Notes under the pieces: model-generated
What the model was told of the DNA's origin: nothing
Seen by the model: only the letters and a program-made list of their open reading frames with translations
The model's database searches: none
Assembly (NCBI GenBank): GCA_030620095.1
Contig: JAUTXW010000066.1
Coordinates: 186,001 to 250,000, forward strand
Direction: 5' to 3'
DNA length: 64,000 nucleotides
DNA from: Kuschelorhynchus macadamiae
Taxonomy: Eukaryota > Arthropoda > Insecta > Coleoptera > Curculionidae
In this document: piece by piece, positions 21,951 to 33,169 of the stretch
Position numbering within the stretch: position 1 is the first letter of the stretch
Layout of the letters: each line of letters opens with the position of its first letter
Made by a program: the position numbers and the translations under genes

Positions 21951-24900
21951 TAAAATTTAAAATTCTTGGAAAACTATTCCAGTATTACTTGGATAAAATA
22001 AAATGAAACAATGAAAAAACAAATAAAATAAAACACATAGAAATTGATAAAACAGTAAAGGAAAATACGATAAACAGTAAATGGCTATTTAAACGACTGA
22101 CAATGATGGTCGCTGACAGCACATCAGCCATATTTCATTTATTTTTTCTAAGCAATCTTGATAAAAGAACAGAATTCGCTTTTGAAGCATAACTTACAAA
22201 GAAAGTGAACTATCTTAAAAAGTAAAGAGTTTAGGTATAGGACATATTTCGTAAAAAATTAAGATATTCCATGAATAACTTTAATGAAATAAGTAAATTG
22301 GTAAACTCATAAAAAACACTCTGTATAAAAAATGTACAAAATATCAGTAGAAACCTGTAGCAGGTAACTTAGACTAACTGTGATAAAATTTTGTTGGTCT
22401 AAATTGAATCCATATATAACTATCATCTTTTAAACGGACCCTCTGAAATACAAAAAATATCACAAAAAAATTAACTCCGTGGCAACGCCGCACTAGAATT
22501 TAAAAAACGAGATACCAAAGTAAAGCTATCTCTCTGCTAAGTCAGATAATCATACAATATACAGGGTGTTCCATTTAAAAAAATACATATTTTGCCATTT
22601 TTTTTTACTCACCCTATACATATAAAATTATTTTCCGTTTATAGATTTTTGTCAACCCTACAAGTCTGCAATAGAAATTTTTTCTATATCTTCTTGACGC
22701 ACCCAGGGCGAAGCGCAAAATTAAAACTGTATTAAGTTATGTCAAGAAATGTAGTCAGAAAATTAAAAAAAAAAAATTTTTTTTTTGGGTGATTTTTGTT
22801 GGGGGTTGTATAGACCTAAGCTACAGCCGCCACTGCAGGACATGCTTTAGATATATATTATCAACGACATGGAAATAACATAGACCCAGTTGTTTACATT
22901 TTAGAGGAATCCAACATTAACCCTGGTTTGCCAAATCGTTACTGTGGCCAGATTATAACGGATATCATCCTTTATTCTATTACCTAAAGAAACAAGGAAT
23001 TCCAGAAATTCCCAGTATAAATTTCCATAAATTCTATAGTTTAAAACTGATAATTAAATAGCTTATTATAAATAACTCAACCCGAATCTGTTTTAAATGT
23101 AATTTAAATCTTCTGTAATTATTATTCCTTATTTCAAGAAATAAAGCCCAGAATAATCGGTAACGTCGAAATTCTACCTTTTTTGAGTATACTACAGATT
23201 TCTTTCGGGATCATTCGGAAGACGCCGAAGACGGTCGTAGTCATTCATGATTTCGACTTATTTGATGCTCGGCGTTGTAATTGTTCTAGTTGGTGAAATA
23301 AGTGTTTTTCAGAAATCCAAGTGTTTTGTGTGGCTATTTTCAAGAATCTGTTTAAAAAACTTTAAGAAAATGGTGCAAACTTGCTTTATTTGCAGAAAAA
23401 TAATCGATTTAAACCCAGAAGTTTGTTTTCGAAGATAAGTAAGGTTATGTCATACCAGTGCTGTAGTTGAAGGGTAAAATCAGCGTCTAATAGCGTTCTT
23501 ATATTTGCAAATGAAGTATTGTTTATTTTTTTTTTATATTTGCTAATTTTTGATTTATTTATATATTTGTGAAAAGTCTCAAATATTCCTCTAAAATTTA
23601 TCAAACCACCTTTTTTGAGGGGTTAATAAACAACATAAATATTCTATTCGGTAAAGCAAAAAATGAAAATAGCGCAATAGCGTTACTTTTCAATTTTTCA
23701 TTTACGATACATTTTCTTTAATGAATTTGAAATGCTTTAATTTATCGCCTAAAAATTTGGTTTTTAAAAATAAGTAATCAAAAAAGTAAATAAATACCAT
23801 CCTGAGGTACATTATCCCAACTAGGGAGAATCTGTTTTTATCAGGTGATTTCGGTAATATAAATAATAATATAATATATTATTATAATGAATGTTAAAAA
23901 TATTAAACATCTTGGCACAAAATATTTATATTGCCAATAAGTGAAATGTATAGCGGAGAAGGTGAATGGTGGGGAAAAAAGGGGGTAAATTGAGGGATAA
24001 ATACTGTAAAGATATTGTTTTTCATAATATGATTTTTGTGGTTAGGAACACGAAGTTAAATTTTCTATTCATATTAATATTGGGCCATGTTTATTGCTGA
24101 TTTTCTGTAAATATGAATAGATCCAATACATGTAAAGGTGGTGCATTTTTATATAATATTAACTTCGCGTAAATAGAACTAAAATGTGTTGGAAAAAGGT
24201 TGAAATCAAAATGTTTTGAAAACAAACCCGATTTCAAAAAATAGGTTGCATTAAGAAGTGATAAATTATATTTTATTTCATATTTCCTATGAAGTCGGTG
24301 ATAAGCTAATAAAGTTATTAAATAAGCATTATACTCTTGGTACAGACATCCAAACACAAAGTGGGTCCATGTAACAAAATTTAGTTTTATTTTCATCTTT
24401 AGTAACAATAGTAATAAGAACTCACCCTGTTATTGGTTGAATTTTGTCATGGAAATGCTTGTTCTTTAATGATTAAGCTTATTGCTAATAATAAATATTT
24501 CCACATGAACCATTACATAAATATGTCTTTTGCAGGCACGTAGCCAGGATTTCAGTTCTAGGGGGATCCAACCCTGTCAAAACCAATTCAATAACAAAAA
24601 AATTATTAAGAAGAATGCTTTTTTTTCACTTGTTGCTAGTCCCCCTGCAAGTGCAACAAAATATGAAAAAAAGTTGCAAAAAACTAGTTATTTGCCAATA
24701 TCTATTAAACATTGCAGGTAGAGCAATTATGAAAATGTAAAAAATTATAGGTATATTTTGAGCAAATAGGACGTTGGCGACTTTTGCTTAATATTTTTAG
24801 GTTTTATATATTTAATAGCATTTTAATAAATAAGTGCTTAGTCACTTTGTTAATATCGAGGTTAATGTGTTGTTATCTTCCATAGAGGGTCTGGAACCAT

Positions 24901-25459
24901 ATTGCTACATTAAAAATCCGGATTTCTTTAATCATAAATGTATTCATCTTTCTTTTTAGTACTTTATCGAAATTCTTAACTTACTTTTAATGAGCGTTTG
25001 CTTAAAAGTTTTTCTTTTTTTGAGAATTCTAAATATTCGTCACTGTCAAAATCGAATATTTTTTGGAGGTAATTTTTTTCAATCCCCAATTTAATTTACT
25101 TTTTTATTATTGATTTCTTGATAAAACTCGGTGGTTCAAAAGAAATATTTTTGATAGTAAAGTAATAAACTTTAGATCATGATGTTCAAAAAAGTGGATT
25201 TCACTAACAATTTCAAAAAAATAAAATTTTTCTGACGGTAGTTTTAAGGGCCATAAAAAATCGTAAATATAAATAAAATTTTTTATATTATATTTATGGA
25301 GATATTTAAGGTCAAACAGCAAAAAAGATTTTTCTATTTAAATCTTTCCTTAGCTATTACTAATATGACATAATTAATACTAAACTTTTATTTACGATTT
25401 TTTACGGCAGCGGCAGTCACAAAAATTTTAATTTTTAAATACACGTTTTCGTATTTTTT
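21951..25459. other. AT-rich region with few recognisable features
   Basis: No gene is recognised on either strand. Small items: an ATACAGGGTGTTCCATTT motif at about 22559-22577 resembling DD41D arm ends, and GGCACGTAGCCAGGATTTCA at about 24535-24554, which resembles the start of a dispersed repeat. The ORFs here are short, low-complexity and without motifs. Confidence 0.5.
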
Positions 25460-27175
25460 GAATACCCTATATATTTGACTTAAAGTTAAATATTGTGAAA
25501 ACTATTTTTTCGACAAACACACAAGTTTCTCATTTAGTGCAGAATTTTCCACGATATAATATCTAAATTAATTGTTTTCAAGTTATTATTAAAACTCTCA
25601 CTTTTGCAATGTGAAGTCGTTCCTGTTCATCTTAGAACAAAAAACTGTCGTATCCACCATACTAATATTTGGGCTCAAAAAAATATAGCAAATAATACAC
25701 TATCTCAAAAATAGCAACGCCACTGGTAAGCCTCGCGAAGATATCTGACAGCGTTGCAATTTTCACCGCAAGCTATTGTTTTTTTCTTTTTCCACTCATA
25801 CACAACAACAAATTGATGTGTGATTCTATTTATTTCATTTTTATGAATGAAATGCGGGGTCTATTTTTTTTTGACGTCATTGGGTATTATATTATTTTTG
25901 TAAGACTGGTGTAAAGTAAAATAAAGATATATTATTAAACTTTACTCGTCCTATTAATTAAATTGATTTTATACTAATTTCTGCATCTTAAAAATTGATT
26001 GCTGTTAATAAAAACGCAATCATTTCCGTATTTCTTGCAATAATTTTTTTTATTCTCTTCTTCTCCACGCTTAATTGCGTTTATTTTTTTAAGAGCCAGA
26101 TGTTAACACCAAAATGCCAAGATCTGATATCACTTGAAATTTTTAAGTATGAATACATTTGAAAGGTCATGCCAGCACACTAATCTGAATATTTAATGAC
26201 TCGCCTGAAAAAATAAACACTTGGGCACAACTTCCACAACATTACTTGAATATTTATTTTCTCTTTAAACTTGATTCATACCTACTTCGTCAAAGTATGT
26301 ACAGTTATATAAATATTGAATACCCTATATATTTGACTTAAAGTTAAATATTGTGAAAACTATTTTTTCGACAAACACACAAGTTTCTCATTTAGTGCAG
26401 ACTTTTCCACGACATAATATCTAAATTAATTGTTTTCAAGTTATTATTAAAACTCTCACTTTTGCAATGTGAAGTCGTTCCTGTTCATCTTAGAACAAAA
26501 AAACTGTCGTATCCACCATACTAATATTTGGGCTCAAAAAAATATAGCAAATAATACACTATCTCAAAAATAGCAACGCCACTGGTAAGCCTCGCCAAGA
26601 TATCTGACAGCGTTGCAATTTTCACCGCAAGCTATTGTTTTTTTCTTTTTCCACTCATACACAACAACAAATTGGTGTTTGATTCTATTTATTTAATTTT
26701 TATGAATGAAATGCGGGGTCTATTTTTTTTTGACGTCATTGGGTATTATATTATTTTTGTAAGACTGGTGTAAAGTAAAATAAAGATATATTATTAAACT
26801 TTACTCGTCCTATTAATTAAATTGATTTTATACTAATTTCTGCATCTTAAAAATTGATTGCTGTTAATAAAAACGCAATCATTTCCGTATTTCTTGCAAT
26901 AATTTTTTTTTCTCTTCTCCACGCTTAACTGCGTTTATTTTTTTAAGAGCCAGATGTTAACACCAAAATGCCAAGATCTGATATCACTTGAAATTTTTAA
27001 GTATGAATACAATTGAAAGGTCATGCCAGCACACTAATCTGAATATTTAATGACGCGACTGAAAAAATAAACACTTGGGCACAACTTCCACAACATTACT
27101 TGAATATTTATTTTCTCTTTAAACTTGATTCATACCTACTTCGTCAAAGTATGTACAGTTATATAAATATTGAAT
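25460..27175. repeat. Tandem duplication of an 858-bp unit
   Basis: The unit beginning GAATACCCTATATATTTGAC at 25460 recurs at 26318 and ends at 27175 with TATAAATATTGAAT. The copies differ only by a few substitutions and short indels, so the duplication is fairly recent. I see no gene in the unit. No third copy follows. Confidence 0.9.
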
Positions 27176-27467
27176 GTTCTTACACGTGTTCAACCGAAAA
27201 CAATATTTAAAAATACGTTATTAATGACGCCTTATTATTTAATCAACTTGCAGCTGGACTTTTTTCGTCATTTTCAATAATTAGTTTATACGAATACATT
27301 CCTCAAGAATATTCATTAATTCAGATAGACTAACCGTAGACAGAATTAAGTGAATAACGAATAATCGTGATATGCTTCTTGTGAAAAAATAAAGATATAG
27401 TAATAATAATAAAAAACTATCTAACAAACTGCATACACTTTTCATAGCACATTATCCAGAATACAAA

Positions 27468-30304
27468 TTGCTTATCACAGAACAGAGAGTAATAGATCAA
27501 AAAAGAGTCATCACTAAAACCAGTAAGCTCACCCCACTCGCATTGCAAAACATCAAAGCTATGGTAGCTGCTGAACTAAACATTCATCAACAAAACATTG
27601 AGAACGTTGGGGCAGATGCCGAACCGGTATATAACCGGCTGGTTTGTATGTGAGACATACAAACCAGCCCAACTTTGTGCAAGAGGATCTGCAACCTCAC
27701 TCAATGCTCAGTGGGTGCGAAGCTCCCAGCAACAACCCACGACAGATGACAAACACCATACAACGCACAGGACATGTAAATCATTCGCCCAAAGCACCAT
27801 ACACACAGCTACACCTCAGACCGTCTCTCACACAAGCAATCAAAGTAGAAATGAAGTCACATTTAAACAAATGGTCAAGCTCCGATCCTACAACATCTTA
27901 TTCCTCGTGTAATCTTCAAAGGGGATATACATAAAATCCTAAATACTACCAACGAACACATAATTCCCGAGTACATAACAAATGCGAGCACAATTGAGGA
28001 CATTCATACAGTGATCTATGCAGCATCTATAACCACGATAACACAGAACAATCAGAGACTCCCGCCACGACACAGAAACACCAACAACATAAAACCAAAA
28101 TTCAAATGGCAGATAAGGATCGAAAACAAAATTAGAAAAGTATTGGGACATCTTACCCAATCCATGAACGGCAACAAGTCAAAACTTATCACACAAAGTG
28201 TTGTAAAAATCAAATCTGCATCTCCTGATTACACGCTTACAGAAATCCTTGACGCTCTAAAGCAAAAATTATCTGTGTATACCGCAAGACTACGAAGATA
28301 CAAAAATCATGAGCAATAAGGAGGCACGAGTAATAGAACCACCGACCAAACAAGAGATCACAGAATACTGGAAAAGTATTTGGTCAGAACCGAAACTACA
28401 CAATAATATCGCTTCATGGATTAAAGCGGAAGAAGACAGACACAAGTGCTTGGAGGAACAAGAGGACTTTGCAATGACAACACAAGAAGTTGCAGAAACA
28501 ATCAAATACATGCATAACTGGAGATGTCCTGGAATAGATAACATTCTTAACTTCTGGTACAAACCGTTTATGTCCACACATGAAGCTCTCACTCGCCAAA
28601 TTAATGAAATTATTTTAAAACCTAGCACACTCCCCAGTTTTCTCACCCAAGGAATAACATTCCTTAAACCCAAAAATTCAGACAAAAAGGACCCGTCAAA
28701 TTACCGACCTATTACGGGCCTTCCAACCCTATATAAGATCATCACAGCCACAATTACCAGGAGAATAGAACAGCATCTAGCAAATAAAAATATTCTAATG
28801 GAAGAGCAAAAAGGGTGCAGGAAAAACAGCCGAAGATGCAATGAGCAGCTAATTATAGACAGCGTCATCATGAAACAAACCAGAAAAAATAATAGAAACC
28901 TTCATACTGGTTACATAGATTATAAAAAAAACCTTTGTTTCGATACCCCACGGTTGGCTAACCAGAGTGCTAGAATTATATAGTCAATAAAAACATCAGG
29001 CAATTTCTTACGCAAATCATGAGTACGTGAAAAACTAAAATTATTCTGAGAACACAAAAAGAGCACATCGAAACAGAAGAGATCTACATCAGACGAGGTA
29101 TATTCCAGGGAGATTCACTCAGCGCTTTGTGGTTCTGCCTCTGTCTCAATCCACTCTCAAACACGCTTGTACATGGATGACATAAAATTATATGCAAGCA
29201 CAAAGGCACAGCTAAAGGAACTCCTTAAAATCACAGAAACGTGTACCCTGGACATCAACATGGAATTTGCAGTAAATGCAAGCTACTTCATATCAACAAG
29301 GGACAGTGGAAAGATCACCCTACGAGGGAAACAATCAATAATGAAACGATAGATAACATGCTCAAAGAAGAAACATACAGATATCTAGGCTTTCATCATA
29401 GCACCGAAATTAACCACACTCATAACAAATCAGAGCTCAAGACGAAATTTAAAACCAGATTCACAAAACTACTAAAATCAAAACTGAACTCCAGAAATCT
29501 AACGAAAGCAATTAACACCTTCACCATACCTATTTTAACGTATTCGTTTGGTATCATTAAATGGTCACACACAGACATAGCTCTGAATTCACTAAACACA
29601 GGAAGTTACATCCTAACGCATGCAAGGAAAGACTCACCATCGACAGAGAAGAAGGAGAGAGGAGATTATAGATATACAATTGCTAAATAAAAAACAAATT
29701 TGCGTATCAGAAAATTCTTCCACAACCAATAAACTAACCTCCACAAGGCGATAGTAAAGGCTGAGAATTATACACGAGCTCAAACGAGCAACGCAGTAGA
29801 CGCACATAGTCACATCCAACCACGACTAGAAAAGATGAACACCTGGTCTGAAAAAACACTTCACAGAAGACACAGATACCACATAAAGCAAGGCCACATA
29901 CATAAAAATCTATCATATACGTGGGTACAAGAAGGACAGCTATTCCCCGAAACAGAAGGCTTCCTGCTTGCCATCCAAGACACAGTCATAGCAACCAGAA
30001 ACTACTAAAAGCACATCATCAAGATACAACAATTGAAGACGACAGGTGTAGGAGATATCACCGGCAGAGTGAAACGATCGAACACATAACGAGTGGACCT
30101 AGAATAATGACTGGAACTGAATATACCACGAGACACAACTCAGCAGCGAAGGTCGTTCATCAAGCATTAGCCGTAACATACAAACTAACGGAGAACACAG
30201 ACCCTTACTACCATTATACACCAACATCCATACTTGGAAACGAAGACTACAAGCTCTACTGGAACAATGACATCCAAGGATTTCTAGGTACCGACGCGCT
30301 GTGA
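27468..30304 (+). pseudogene. R4/Dong-like LINE polyprotein, broken
   Basis: Blocks in order, in several frames: LITEQRVIDQKRVITKTSKL (27468); an HNWRCPGIDNILNFWYKPF motif (28309-28983 frame); DPSNYRPITGLPTLYKIITA; EEQKGCRKNSRRCNEQLIID; and YIDYKK, where motif A is then disrupted by a frameshift. Next come RRGIFQGDSLSALWF (29095), YMDDIKLYA (29167) with the catalytic YMDD box, and a C-terminal CRRYHRQSETIEHITSG knuckle (30040). A KLYWNNDIQGF tail ends at 30304. These resemble the R4/Dong clade, which uses a restriction-like endonuclease. Frameshifts and stops make it inactive. Confidence 0.8.
27637..27669. repeat. Perfect 15-bp hairpin with 3-nt loop
   Basis: GGCTGGTTTGTATGT is followed by GAG and the exact inverse. 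It lies inside the 5' coding part of the LINE relic and breaks its reading frame. It looks like a template-switch scar. Confidence 0.85.
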
Positions 30305-30451
30305 GACGCGCTGTGAGACCTCCTTCAAAAATTCTATAGACTATGCGTTTTCCAAAAATGAAACAATAAATCCCAACCTCAAATCGTCCTTCTTGTGTCC
30401 TCTCAAAATTAAATGGTGATTTTCTGCGGACCAGTTTATTGTGTTATATAC

Positions 30452-31666
30452 GGAAGCGTACAAGGGCCACATTTTTTTTATTTTTAAATTCTGACTTTAA
30501 AGTCGGAAATTAACTAGATTCTAAATTTTTAGTCAGAATTTAACAAAATTCTGAGTTTAAAGTCGGAATTTAACTAAATTTTAAGTTTAAAGTCAGAATT
30601 TAAAAAAATCTGATTTTAAGTCGGAATTTAATAAAATTCTGAGTTTAAAATCATAATTTAACGAAATGCATCTTTGACATCTCGTGTCAAACCTAAAATT
30701 GGTGCCAGGAGATAGGCAATTAAATATTAAGACAGATAAGTGAAATCCATTTCGATGCAAGTAAACTCGTTTGAGATTTACTGAGCTTTAAAAAGTCAAA
30801 ATTGTCGTTGTTCAAGCGCCATTTTCTCGAAAACCGTCAAATTTAGGCATGAGAAAGGTACGTCAATAAGTGTTAAAATAAAATATAAAAATTTAATAAA
30901 ATAGAGAAAAACGGATGATGCCTCCGGTTCGAGGTAGAAGCGGCAACACCGCGCAATCTAAAATATTTTATAACTAGAGTATATTATGTTCATCTATGGC
31001 CAAAGCCAAATTCTCAAAACATCCTATTCGTTGGGTCTCCAGATATCTACAATAGGACACTTAACTTGAATCACCCTGAAACAGAGGGGGGAGATCTGTC
31101 AGTTTGCTTCGTTTTTACTTCTAAAAGTGAGACACCTTTACATCGTTGAAACATATTTGAAACGTTTCCTAAGGCCTTTTTATCGTTATGTATTACCTTT
31201 TTTATTTTGTGAACCTCTTAATGTATATTTATATTCATTTATGTAACTTTTGGTGTAAATGTATTGTGTATATGGTTTTTTTAATAAAAATTTCTAAAGT
31301 TCAATTTGGCTTTTTTCAGCAATAGAAATAAATAAAAATATATAAAATGAACTAATTAAATATGTTTAATTAATTAACTTGTTTTTTGGTTTTGGTTGAC
31401 TTTAAACTCAGAATTTTGTTAAATTCCGATTTTAAACTCAGAATTTACTTAAATTCTGACTTTAAACTCAGAATGTAGTTAAATTCCGACTTTAAACTCA
31501 GAATTTGATTAAATTTTTTGATTAGATTCAGAATTTTAAAAATTAAATTGCGACTTTGAATTCAGAATTTTGCTATATTCCGACTTTGAACTCAGAATTT
31601 TGCTTAATTCCGACTTTAAACTCAGAATTTAAAAAAAAAAGAAAATTCTGGCCCTTCTACGCTTCC
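30452..31666. mobile_element. Foldback-like element with internally repetitive inverted arms
   Basis: The outer ends are inverted: GGAAGCGTACAAGGGCC at 30452 and its inverse, with one change, ending at 31666. Inside each arm lies an array of ~30-bp units (consensus around CTGAGTTTAAAGTCGGAATTT) at 30480-30665, and its inverse at 31393-31635. The middle (30666-31392) has no recognisable ORF. Long inverted repeats made of direct subrepeats are characteristic of foldback (FB/Galileo-type) elements. No target duplication could be set. Confidence 0.7.
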
Positions 31667-32309
31667 ATAATTATGAAGAAAATTCCCACACTTAAAAATA
31701 TGATTCTTCCGATCATTTTTGAGCATGAGATTGGGATACACCAGTTGCTTCCTCTATTTGCTGGCAAGAAGATAAAGGCGTCGCTTCTACATAACCCAAT
31801 ACGTTCTTTTCTCTCTCTATCTTATTTGGTGTATTCTTTAGGACGGGGCTGGATCAATAATCCGTGCTCTACTAAATTTGATTTAAGGCAGGACGATATG
31901 TCTCGGAAAGGTTGCCTTCCGTCTCGATATCTAATATGAACAAAAAGAACTCCTAAGATATTATTCTAACCATAGCGCTCCAAATATGTTACCTTTGTAA
32001 ATATAATTCCGAAGCTTCTTGGAGATTTTCGTTAGATTGTATGAAACATTTTGTAGACCGGCATTGCAAAATATGTAAATTAAATGTAGTATATTGTTAA
32101 GTAGAAACACCAAAACAACAAAAAATATTTCATTAATAATCAAAAACTGATAAAATCGCAAAGTTTTTGACATTTTGTTTTTTACTACCTATTAATTGGA
32201 TAAAAAAGAAAATTTTAGAATATCTCGAATTTTGAGCTTGTTTTTCAAAATAACTCTATACATGTAAATATTTTTGGAAAGCCCACATTATTCCTAATAA
32301 ACATAAATA
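31667..32309. other. No gene recognised
   Basis: The open frame that enters from the foldback arm (31556-31939) has no recognisable motif beyond the arm. The rest is AT-rich. Confidence 0.4.
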
Positions 32310-32526
32310 ATAATATACAGGGTGTCCCATTTAAAAAATAAAGTAGGGGCCGATAACTTTTTGACCCGACCCCGTATACTTATTCTGAAAGCGGCACTAA
32401 ATTCTACGAAAAAAACATATAAGGGACATTTTTTGCCTTTTTGATAAGTTATCAGATTGCTGAGATGCGATGGGTGCCTAAAAATGCAATATCGAACGGA
32501 AGCTTTCATAGCTTTGGTCAATTAGG

Positions 32527-32752
32527 AAATCGTGGTTCTTGGGTCTAGACCGTGTCAAATTGGAATTGCTATCCGACGTTTCGCCTTCTATTGCACGAGG
32601 TATTTTCAGGGATCTTTACTCCACGAGATTCATTCATTCAGTGTTCAGATCTCGTGCAGTAAAGATCCCTGAAGATGCTTCGTGCAATCGAAGGCGAAAC
32701 GTCGGATAGTAATTTCATTTTAACATAGTTTAATCCCAAGAACCATGATTTC
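32527..32752. mobile_element. Small hairpin element with hammerhead-like motifs in both arms
   Basis: The arms begin AAATCGTGGTTCTTGGG (32527) and end with the inverse CCCAAGAACCATGATTT (~32752). Facing inwards, each arm holds GGCGAAACGTCGGATAG, reverse at 32571-32587 and forward at 32693-32709, preceded by a ~30-nt segment that can form stem II. Removing the element joins two parts of the surrounding inverted-repeat sequence. No coding capacity. Confidence 0.65.
32665..32707 (+). ncRNA. Hammerhead-ribozyme-like motif
   Basis: ATCC (stem I), CTGAAGA (matches the CUGANGA core), one extra U, GCTTCG-TGCAAT-CGAAGGC (stem II with a bulged G), GAAACGTC (core and minimal stem III) and GGAT (stem I partner). 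All conserved core positions I can check are present; the extra U between core and stem II is the main doubt. The inverted arm copy on the reverse strand has CTGAAAA and so has lost the conserved G. Confidence 0.55.
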
Positions 32753-33169
32753 TTAAATGCAATATTTTTAAAAACGCCCTGTATTTCAAAAGCCAAGAGC
32801 TAGAGGAGTTCTGCCGATGCCATTTTTATTTTCGCGAAAAGTAGCATTCTGTCGCGAAAACCGCAACCCTCTATCTTTAAAAATAAGGGAGACAGTTCGC
32901 AAAAGTGCTGAAAATGGGATATCTTATACAGGGTGTCCCATTTTGGGTACTTTTGCGGGGTATCTCCGTTATTTTTATAGATAAAAGTTGTGGTTTTCGC
33001 GACAGTGTGCTACTTTTTCCTAAAACTAGAGGTGCCGTTGACAAAATTTTCATAGCCCTTTTAGTTTTTAAGATACAGGGCTAAATTGAAAATGTTGCAC
33101 TTTCAGGCACCCCTCGTATCTCAACTATCAGATAACTTATCGAAAATGTAAAAACTGTTTCTTATATAA

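Larger units (their letters stand above)
27430..30420 (+). mobile_element. R4/Dong-like non-LTR retrotransposon, degraded
   Basis: A LINE body with remnants of reverse transcriptase and a C-terminal restriction-like endonuclease zinc-knuckle region. It is 5'-truncated or degraded, and a perfect 33-nt hairpin sits at 27637-27669. Codon and base composition differ from the surroundings, being richer in C and A on this strand. The 3' end lies near 30420, just before the foldback-like element; no clear poly(A) or target duplication was identified. Confidence 0.75.
32310..33165. mobile_element. Non-autonomous DD41D-type inverted-repeat element(s)
   Basis: TACAGGGTGTCCCATTT at 32314 and again at 32931, with partial inverse partners (GATAAGTTATCAGATTG... 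near 32440 and its inverse near 33125-33145), outline MITE-like sequence without a transposase. It is interrupted at 32527-32752 by a small hairpin element. The exact outer boundaries are uncertain. Confidence 0.5.

Noticed and set aside
24091..24408. 105-codon reverse ORF as a host gene
   Set aside because: No recognised motif or start context; composition is that of the AT-rich surroundings.
28290..28685. 131-codon antisense ORF
   Set aside because: Lies opposite the readable RT domain of the LINE relic; the conserved protein is on the forward strand.
30480..31640. A CRISPR-like array
   Set aside because: The repeated units are imperfect, contiguous and inverted between two arrays with no unique spacers; the context is eukaryotic.
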